From assembly GCA_004352715.1 (NCBI GenBank), contig SCFE01000089.1, positions 696,308 to 760,307 of the forward strand: 64,000 bases of DNA. The letters are read 5' to 3'. The notes under the pieces were generated by a model that was given only the letters and a program-made list of their open reading frames with translations, was not told where the DNA came from and did not search any database. This document shows, in pieces, positions 56,464-64,000 of the stretch. The DNA comes from Hofstenia miamia (taxonomy: Eukaryota; Xenacoelomorpha; Acoela). The position numbers and the translations under genes were made by a program. The number at the start of each line of letters is the position of its first letter. The first letter of the stretch is position 1.

Positions 56464-57422
56464 NNNNNNNNNNNNNNNNNNNNNNNNNNNNNNNNNNNNN
56501 NNNNNNNNNNNNNNNNNNNNNNNNNNNNNNNNNNNNNNNNNNNNNNNNNNNNNNNNNNNNNNNNNNNNNNNNNNNNNNNNNNNNNNNNNNNNNNNNNNNN
56601 NNNNNNNNNNNNNNNNNNNNNNNNNNNNNNNNNNNNNNNNNNNNNNNNNNNNNNNNNNNNNNNNNNNNNNNNNNNNNNNNNNNNNNNNNNNNNNNNNNNN
56701 NNNNNNNNNNNNNNNNNNNNNNNNNNNNNNNNNNNNNNNNNNNNNNNNNNNNNNNNNNNNNNNNNNNNNNNNNNNNNNNNNNNNNNNNNNNNNNNNNNNN
56801 NNNNNNNNNNNNNNNNNNNNNNNNNNNNNNNNNNNNNNNNNNNNNNNNNNNNNNNNNNNNNNNNNNNNNNNNNNNNNNNNNNNNNNNNNNNNNNNNNNNN
56901 NNNNNNNNNNNNNNNNNNNNNNNNNNNNNNNNNNNNNNNNNNNNNNNNNNNNNNNNNNNNNNNNNNNNNNNNNNNNNNNNNNNNNNNNNNNNNNNNNNNN
57001 NNNNNNNNNNNNNNNNNNNNNNNNNNNNNNNNNNNNNNNNNNNNNNNNNNNNNNNNNNNNNNNNNNNNNNNNNNNNNNNNNNNNNNNNNNNNNNNNNNNN
57101 NNNNNNNNNNNNNNNNNNNNNNNNNNNNNNNNNNNNNNNNNNNNNNNNNNNNNNNNNNNNNNNNNNNNNNNNNNNNNNNNNNNNNNNNNNNNNNNNNNNN
57201 NNNNNNNNNNNNNNNNNNNNNNNNNNNNNNNNNNNNNNNNNNNNNNNNNNNNNNNNNNNNNNNNNNNNNNNNNNNNNNNNNNNNNNNNNNNNNNNNNNNN
57301 NNNNNNNNNNNNNNNNNNNNNNNNNNNNNNNNNNNNNNNNNNNNNNNNNNNNNNNNNNNNNNNNNNNNNNNNNNNNNNNNNNNNNNNNNNNNNNNNNNNN
57401 NNNNNNNNNNNNNNNNNNNNNN
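56464..57422. other. Assembly gap within the LINE
   Basis: A run of 959 N bases replacing the RT core. Confidence 0.95.
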
Positions 57423-57736
57423 CGAGATAGAATAGCTATTGGGCGGTAGGACGTGACCTGCGAGGAGGGAAGCTGATTAGATTTTAACAGCGGAGAAATC
57501 CAAGATGTCTTCCAACAGGCGGGATAGCGCTTAGTGGAGCAAATGAAGGAGTAAAGATGCTTTAAATGGATAGAAAGCGTGGAGGAGGTTTCATGAATTA
57601 CAAAGGAAGGAACACCGTCAGGATAACAAGGACCAGACAACTTGCAAGATTTAAGCATGAGAGAAATATCATGGGCGCTGAAGACCATTTCACAAAGTCG
57701 GATTAGCGGGGAGGCAGCAGGCGCACCAGGGCACAT
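57423..57736 (-). pseudogene. LINE RT start, cut by a gap
   Basis: The sequence up to the gap shows SLMLKSCKLSGPCYPDGVPS, YPACWKTSWISPLLKSN and SYRPIAILS, the beginning of the RT fingers. The catalytic core lies in the run of N. Confidence 0.75.
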
Positions 57737-58147
57737 GGAGACAGGTACAGAGAAGTTAGAGGCAAAATACGCTTTGAACAGATCAGCTTTCTCCAGGTCA
57801 GAGTGAGCAGAAAGAAGGTTCTATCTCAAAGTGGGGAGCTCAGGCTTGGAATGAAGAGAACGCAGGAAGGGATAAGAGTCTTGAAGAGAACCGGCCAAGA
57901 AGCTGAACAGAAAAGAGACTTTGTCAAGTTCCATAAAATTGATAACATCTTTTGTGAGAGAAGCAAGCTTCGGAGAAGCAGTAGTACTAGAATGGCGTTT
58001 GTAAGACTCCAATTTATTCAAGGAGNGGAGTGCACAGTAAGGGACGAAAAATAGAAATGAAGAGAAGCACGCTTTTTCCACTGACGAGGAACATAAGAAA
58101 TAACTTGATGTAAGAAAGTGAACCAATTGTCAACTGAGAAGGAATCA

Positions 58148-58926
58148 CTAAAAACGGGCAGCATTAAGTGACAGATAGTCCCTGTTAAATAGAGCATATT
58201 GTGGAGCAGCCGGATTAGCAGATGGAGAAGTAGAGTTGACAGACAGATTGAACCGGACGAATGAGTGATCTGACAGCTTAGCAGGAACAGGGATTACAGA
58301 TATGTCAAATATGTAATCGGGGTGAGAGCACAGAACCAAATCAAGCAGGGAGGAGCTGGAAGTAGGAGAAAATACAAGTTGTTCGAGAGAATAGCAGGCA
58401 AAAACTTCTAAAACTGCAGACTCATAAGTGTCAGTAGAGTCGAACGCATTCCAGCAGACATTAGGAAGATTGAAGTCACCACAAACAAGAAAATGAGGAC
58501 GAATGGACGAGAGAGGGAGATAGACTGGTCATGAAAAGACTCAAAAGTAGATGATAAATCAGCAATGGGAATACGAAAGGCACTTTTCGAAGGAAGGTTG
58601 TAAACGCAGAGCAGAGAAACAATGTGGTCACTGAGAAAAACAGCACAGCCACAACAGAAATCGAAGGATAATGAATCGAAAGAAATGGGACGGATGTCAA
58701 GGTTAGGAAGACGTGAGGCAATGGGAACACATCCATGGCGACCACTGGATCGATACATTCTTTTGATCGGTTCTATGATTATAATTGATAGAGAACCATC
58801 TAAACCCATAAGATTATTATACTCCAGTGCCATGGAACTCAGATTTAAACTAAATATTCCAGGGCGACTGGGACCGCGGATAAAAGTTGAATAAGTGGTA
58901 ACCATGGCTTTCAGAATTGTTTTCAC
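58148..58926 (-). pseudogene. LINE endonuclease domain, frameshifted
   Basis: Frames at 58926-58408 and 58339-58148 carry the core of an AP endonuclease: SDHIVSLLCVYNLPSKSAFR, then in a shifted frame LVCGDFNLPNVCWN, LLDLVLCSHPDY, and LSDHSFVRFNLSV. At least one frameshift lies near 58470. The linker continues toward 57800. Confidence 0.7.
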
Positions 58927-58930
58927 AAAT

Positions 58931-60365
58931 TAGCAAATTTTGGAAGCATATTGTATGGGACAGGTATTGGGACTAGACTGGTACCAATATATTTTGGTCG
59001 TGTAGAAACCTACTGAATATGCACTTTCTCTATAAATGTAATTGAATTGATAACATTAGTAAAATAGAAACCTTAAATAATCTTATATAAGAATAGAAAT
59101 TGAGCATATAATTCTGGTGAAGAGAGCACTATTGCCACTTATACGCTAATATAATAAACCTCGAAGAAACCCGATAAAGTAAAACACTACTTTATTACCT
59201 TTATTACAATGATCGTTGAAAAAGCTACTAATTGATGATTAAAATGATGAGGAATACAGAAAATGCGTAAAAATATGACATAAATTTCGATAACTTACAA
59301 CAACTAATAGAAACCTTACCACAATCAACGCGCAAAAGCATTAACAGCATAAATTAAGCAAATATGCTAATATTCTTTTAGAAAATGACTTCAGAGGAGC
59401 GTTGATCATTTAAATAACACATAAGATGAAATTTTAATTAAGCGATTGTTTAAACTAATTAAAATAGACAAACTGAATTCTATGCTGGAAATCCTTTCCA
59501 CGACAATTCATAAGATTGCAGCTCTAGCCAAAGACTTCTAAGATTTGTGTGGGTTTGGAAAATTTTTGGAGCAGTATCGCCCAACTATTCAGCTTTCAGC
59601 AAATAACTTTTTTAGGTACTCTTCCAGTTGAGGCTAGTTTTTTCATGACATTGTGTATGTGCATTGGTTGTTTGCTCGATATATGTTCAAAACGTGAATA
59701 TCTAAGAACTTCGGATTTATCTATATCTTTGAATAATGACAGTCGGAGTATTCACACTTATTTTTACATCTAACGTATCAAAATCAGATTTATGCAGATT
59801 CACATAACTTACAATAAAAAAATTTAATTTTTCTCAATTTTTTCAATGTAAGCAATCGATCAAAAGCAATCGGGTATTTGTCAATATTTCATTTATTGTA
59901 GGTTTGTTCACTGCGTTTTACATAACCTCAATTTACCGCTTATAATTAACTGACTAATTTAAACAAACGTTTATAACTGCTTAAGATGGGAATAGATGTT
60001 GTTGATTGTCGTACTGACTTCTTTTCTTGTTACAAAAATTGTAAATGACATACTTCATAGGCCAATGTTTCTACAGCAGTGATCTTAGCTGAAAAAAGAT
60101 TTTCTAAGTTACTATGCAGAGATATTCTACAGCCTCCATTGACGGTTTCAGAATTTTGGACTAACTGAAAAAACAATACACACCATCAGTGGCTTTAACC
60201 AATTTTTTATACAAAAATTTTAACTATGAACTTATTTAAATTAGTGCACGCTCTACTAAATTTCTCAATAAAAAATTCAAATGATGTCAAGAATTTATGT
60301 AACATTAAAAGATAGCATTATTTAGCTCATAAATTGATTTCTAAAAGTAAATAAGCATAATTAAG
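58931..60365. other. No gene recognised
   Basis: AT-rich. On the minus strand near 59560-59730 a frame reads RYSRFEHISSKQPMHIHNVM, mildly protein-like and unassigned. Confidence 0.4.
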
Positions 60366-60369
60366 AATG

Positions 60370-61500
60370 CTGATGTAGTAGTAGTAGTAAAAGACATTAT
60401 TTGGCCCATGGTGAGGCATCACTTTAAAATAATTAGGATCGACAAGTAATACATTTACATTTTACAAATTAGGTACAGGAGATATTCTGATCAAAGTCAA
60501 TAGTTTTAAGATGTAGAAAATTAAAAAGGCGGCGTTTGAAAAGAGCATAGGGCAATTGAAATGACAGGTCAGGCATTTGTTCCAGAATGGCATTTGCGTT
60601 TACAGCAGAACGGTAAAAGTAAGTCACGAGTCTTGATTTGCGAGTTTTCTTCAGTTTAAAAAGTTCCCTGCACTCAAGTCTGGAGCCNNNNNNNNNNNNN
60701 NNNNNNNNNNNNNNNNNNNNNNNNNNNNNNNNNNNNNNNNNNNNNNNNCTCAAGTCTGGAGCCACTTCTCCCTTCAGATAGCACAACATAGTTGGCTACC
60801 TCAAGGTCGAATTTCCGGTTGATAAGTTTGTGTAAAAGAAGAATGTCAGAATAGATCAGGTGGTAACAAATAGGCAGGGTTTTAATTGAACGAGTTGACT
60901 CTGATATGAACTGGTACCGCAAACCCATTTAAAAACTTTCATTTGGAATTTTTCGAGATTCTTTAACCAAGTAATATCGGGACACCAAATAAATGAGTTG
61001 TACAAAAGAATAGGCTTGACACAGGCACTAGTTTCGTCTGCAAGTGGGAAGAAAAAGGAATACATCGTTTGACTCTATGGAAACTGCGAACAGAGGCCTT
61101 AAGTTTAACTTCGACGTTTATGGGATATGGAATCAAAGGCTTTGCGGATGTCGAAATAAACGGCGTGGAAATCAGAGTTGGAATCATTTGAGCGATAAAG
61201 TGTGTCCACGAAGGTAAGAAGCTGAGTGTGGGTTCCCGGCGGGGCCGAAAACCATGCTGAGAGTCGGAGAGGAGATGCTTAACTTTATCGTAAATAAATC
61301 GGAAGAGAATTTTCTCAAGAAGAGAAATTTTTGGTATTGAACTTGCTGAGTTCTTGTCGTATGAAAAAGTTCTCTGTTAATTGAACTAGCAAAGATGATT
61401 CGTCTCAAATACAGGATCTTCTCTCCAGACCAGAAATTGGCTCTATTCTGGATCGAAAACACACATACCATGAAACCGTTTCACCAAAAGCATTCTTTTG
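60370..61500 (-). pseudogene. Second member of the trinucleotide-tailed LINE family
   Basis: Minus strand, in shifting frames: SQHGFRPG and YFDIRKAFDSIPHK (first RT catalytic block) near 61270-61120, then the post-RT region VKPILLYNSFIWCPDITWLK, ILLLHKLINRKFDLEVANYV, and the end LFNFLHLKTIDFDQNI. The 3' tail is (ACT)n at about 60374-60388. There is no YADD block. A 61-N gap at 60688-60748 is flanked by a 15-base repeat (CTCAAGTCTGGAGCC). Confidence 0.7.
60688..60748. other. Assembly gap (61 N) with flanking 15-bp repeat
   Basis: CTCAAGTCTGGAGCC occurs immediately before and after the N run, as expected for a short unmerged contig overlap. Confidence 0.9.
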
Positions 61501-61860
61501 AAGAATCATTGCAAAGAGATTTGCGTACTAGAACTTACATTGAACATTACTAGCATGATTAAAAATTGGAAAGGCTAAAGAACTATAGATATTGCATGTA
61601 CATGCAAAAAGTTTTTATAATATTCATAGCGGTAGAGTTTGTTTGTTTATATGGAGATGCTAAATGCCATTTAGCAATATTTTTAACTAACAAATTATTT
61701 TTGAAATCTGCCCAAACCCTCAAACAAATAATCATTTGATGTTAGGTGCTACACTAATATTCAAAAACAGTAATAATTCTACGTATGAAAATTAGAAACA
61801 TTCTGAAAATTGAAACTTAAAATATTACAATCTACATATATTAATTTAATTTAATTTCTG
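61501..61860. other. No gene recognised
   Basis: AT-rich. Its right part is the 3' UTR side of the minus-strand gene ending at 61861. Confidence 0.4.
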
Positions 61861-62274
61861 CTAATATAAAGGCTTAGGTCTAACAAGACCCATTCGACCT
61901 GCACCTGGATCAGGGAATCTGACTGGGTATTTCAGTTTCAGGTAAAGTAAGTCCTATGTGTGCAGTAATAGGATTTTGTCAATCACCTTTATTTGATTCT
62001 AACATTAACAGACTTTTATCTAGAATTATTTTATTGATATATATCATTGAATATAATAAAAATTCAATATTAAGAAATTTCAAAGAAATTTATTATAAAT
62101 GATAAAGAGAAAAAGTACAAACCTATTCCAATTCGAAAATTGATGACGTCATCAAATGCACATACTTCATGCCGAATAAACGCTTCCATACTTTCATATT
62201 GTTGAAAAGCAAAAGGAAGATGGATTTTTGTAATTTCTATTAAAATGTCAATTTCCGCATTATTGTTGACTTTG
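61861..62274 (-). CDS. Last two exons of an unrecognised gene
   Basis: Minus strand: exon 62274-62123 and exon 61922-61861. The splice is phase 1 (donor GTTTGT, weak; acceptor ATACCCAG). The first exon encodes KVNNNAEIDILIEITKIHLP, then QQYESMEAFIRHEVCAFDDV. The second gives RFPDPGAGRMGLVRPKPLY and TAG 61861-61863. Both ends carry good AG or GT signals, and the peptide is conserved-looking. The LPF-x-F then E-x-x-E-x-x-I-R spacing faintly recalls the UTP14 C-terminus, but I would not assign it. Upstream exons may lie before a MITE and LINE at 62.9-64 kb. Confidence 0.5.
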
Positions 62275-62289
62275 CTACACAGGGTATTT

Positions 62290-62935
62290 TAGTAATTTTG
62301 TTGCATTGTTATGATTTATTTTGTGAATGTGAAATTTGTTTTCTGAGTGGTTGGCAACGTTTGATTTAGTTTTTTTCATTTCAATATTCGGGTTCAAGTA
62401 AATATTTGTCAAAGAGCAACCAAAATTTTAAAAGTTGTTTTTTTATTATTTCATTCTTTTTTGAATTGAAATGCTCAATTTTTCCTTACGTCATTAAAAT
62501 TTCATGACGTAATGATCTTGGAGTATATTTTAAAGACATCGATCACGAAAAACATTGAAAAATTGTTATGATAAAATCAATAATTTATCAGAGGTTGTAA
62601 CTACAGCTCGTTGTTTAAATAATTGCATAATTTATAACAATTTTAATAAATAGTGCGGTATTTTTTGGTAAAATACAAGTTATTAATCTATTTTAAAAGT
62701 AATGAGATCAATACTTAGAATTCGCACAAAGCGTTAGCAATAAATTTGTGCACAATATATATTCGATATTCGTATAGCTATACAGTAGCATGTAAATAGA
62801 ATAAAAATATTTACAAAGATTATAGCATACATACAAGTAAGCGAAAAACAGAACGCTCCATCAAAGGAGTCGAAACATAGGTACCAGCAAAAAACATATC
62901 AGAAGCAAAACGAGTACATCTCATCCCGTGCGTTA
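62290..62935. other. No gene recognised
   Basis: AT-rich, probably intron of the gene above. Confidence 0.4.
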
Positions 62936-62936
62936 T

Positions 62937-63131
62937 TTTACTTTAGGGGACCCAGTTCAACTAACGTAAATAAAAAATAATTAAACTCTAACCTTAACCC
63001 TAAACCTACACCCCAACCATTGAAATTCCATTGCATTTGACCATTGCAAAATTTTTAAGTTTTCGAATTAGGTTTAGGATTAGAGTTAAAGTGCTATTTT
63101 ACGAAGTCACTTAAACTAAATCGCCTAAAAT
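62937..63131. mobile_element. Fold-back MITE, about 195 bp
   Basis: The left arm (from TTTTACTTTAGGGGA to AACTCTAACCTTAACCCTA) is an imperfect reverse complement of the right arm (TTAGGTTTAGGATTAGAGTT to TTTAAACTAAATCGCCTAAA-like end). The central about 50 bases are unpaired. Non-coding. Similar TTAGGTTTAG words occur in MTIF2 intron 1 near 30330. Confidence 0.6.
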
Positions 63132-63239
63132 ATAATAACGTCCAACATTCAGTCGTGTACCATTGAGGAACAAAATAAGTTCCCCAAAATGATGGAATTA
63201 TTAAATATTTCGATTCAAATAAAATTCCATTTTCAGAGC

Positions 63240-64000
63240 TTCTTGCGAGCGGTGCGATAACTTACGCATCTGATCACGACATGATTTAGATCTTCTTTTT
63301 CGCTACATATTGGAATTTGACAGAAAGGCGATCTTTCAGTAGACTTGGACATGAAGTAATTCAAGCTGTTATGACCGGTCATAGCCTGTGCCAATACATG
63401 ACTGATCTGGGAAGGAAAATGTTTGTATGATTCGTAACTAGAGCGAACGAAGTTTGTTCATGATAAATACGTCGATATCTAGGTAGATCAAATCGTCGAT
63501 ACGTACATGCATGGACAAGGCATGAATGAAGCTTCTCGATGATGCCAAATTCATTGGAAAGTAGAAGGAACTTCAGTCCATCAGAGCTTCGATAAGCGTT
63601 ACATATTCCAACATTGAATTTGCCCTGTACGATCTGAGAAGTCGTTTTCTTTACCAGAGCTATCTTCCATATAGGAACGGCGTGCGAAATTTTAGGCAGT
63701 ACCACCCGGCGATAGATCATCCTCATATTCTTAGAGTTGCGCCAAAATTGTTCCTGCTAAGGTACATTTTCTCTTTATGTCATCATTAAACTTAAGTTTA
63801 GGGTCCAATGTAACTCCGAGAATCAAAGAATGTCCACATCTAATAGGTTAGTTGCAAATAGCCACGACTTTAATGGCATCTCTACTCTTCGCGAAGGAGT
63901 CACCACAGTCTTGTCTTTATTGAGCGTGAGACCATTTTCTGCTACCCATTGGAAACAATTCATCAGTCATTTTAGTAGCACAATTAGATAGTTCTTTGGA
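63240..64000 (-). pseudogene. R1-like LINE ORF2 C-terminus with CCHC finger, partial
   Basis: Runs off the right edge. From 64000 downward: LILGVTLDPKLKFNDDIKRK (post-RT block), then the frame 63726-63379 with LPKISHAVPIWKIALVKKTT and VGICNAYRSSDGLKFLLLSN. After a shift comes AMTGHNSLNYFMSKSTERS, and then a CCHC knuckle, FCQIPICSEKEDLNHVVIRC (C-x4-C-x7-H-x4-C), and YRTARKKL with a stop near 63238. A GH-L-x-F region followed by CCHC is characteristic of R1/jockey-type ORF2 ends. In-frame stops near 63900 show decay. Confidence 0.75.

Larger units (their letters stand above)
55877..58930 (-). mobile_element. Non-LTR retrotransposon with trinucleotide 3' tail
   Basis: A minus-strand LINE, less AT-rich than its surroundings. 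Order from 58930: endonuclease, RT start, gap, post-RT region with stop at 55945, then a 3' UTR ending CTAAATAAAGTCATTG plus (ATT)n at 55878-55895. The element at 60.4-61.5 kb ends with the related CCAAATAATGTC and an (ACT)n tail, so both belong to one family. Confidence 0.75.

Noticed and set aside
60060-60130. Plus-strand VILAEKRFSKLLCRD, recalling the hAT C-terminal block
   Set aside because: Too short, with no transposon ends or other hAT blocks nearby.

Overview
The window reads as nuclear DNA of an invertebrate animal. It is strongly AT-rich and uses the standard genetic code. Three conserved single-copy housekeeping genes sit in a bed of decayed transposable elements. The mobile-element mix also points to a metazoan: CR1-like LINEs with an esterase ORF1 and 2A-like leaders, an L1/Tx1-like LINE, a Penelope-like element, mariner, Tc1, IS630-like, DUF4817-type and hAT elements, and fold-back MITEs. 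The host genes have few introns. I cannot name the species from sequence alone.

Layout. 1-8.2 kb: two LINEs, one broken and partly duplicated, the other a nearly complete CR1-like element (ORF1 at 3274-4404, ORF2 at 4408-7110) with a fold-back MITE in its tail. 8.3-12.7 kb: gaps, an IS630-like deletion derivative, a second CR1 3' end, and a Penelope-like fragment whose 3' region carries a hammerhead-ribozyme core. 13.4-23.4 kb: a LINE RT fragment (+), an IS630-like transposase (-), a CR1-like element (-) with a second degenerate 2A-like motif, and an L1/Tx1-like element (+). 25.0-31.9 kb: MTIF2 (-), mitochondrial translation initiation factor 2, three exons, with a Tc1 and a mariner in intron 2. 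32.1-35.1 kb: a near-identical segment present up to three times. 35.1-36.1 kb: a CGAGTC-rich MITE and a frameshifted coding segment (+). 36.7-42.3 kb: GEMIN2 (-), SMN-complex subunit, three exons, with a Tc1-like pseudogene and a non-autonomous hAT in intron 1. 42.5-50.6 kb: hAT and mariner remnants, a gap, and a DUF4817 deletion derivative. 51.5-53.5 kb: MTRR (-), methionine synthase reductase, two exons. 54.2-61.5 kb: three decayed LINEs. 61.9-62.3 kb: the last two exons of an unrecognised gene (-). 63.2-64.0 kb: an R1-like LINE end running off the window.

The host genes do not form a pathway. MTIF2 starts mitochondrial translation, GEMIN2 assembles Sm cores on snRNAs, and MTRR reactivates cobalamin-dependent methionine synthase. 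Their exon joins are phase-consistent, so these three are the most reliable calls.

Assembly quality matters here. Long runs of N, single N bases and near-identical duplicated blocks beside them recur at several sites. Paired copies differ by SNPs or by microsatellite length. That is what unmerged haplotypes or unmerged contig overlaps look like, so apparent copy numbers should not be taken at face value.
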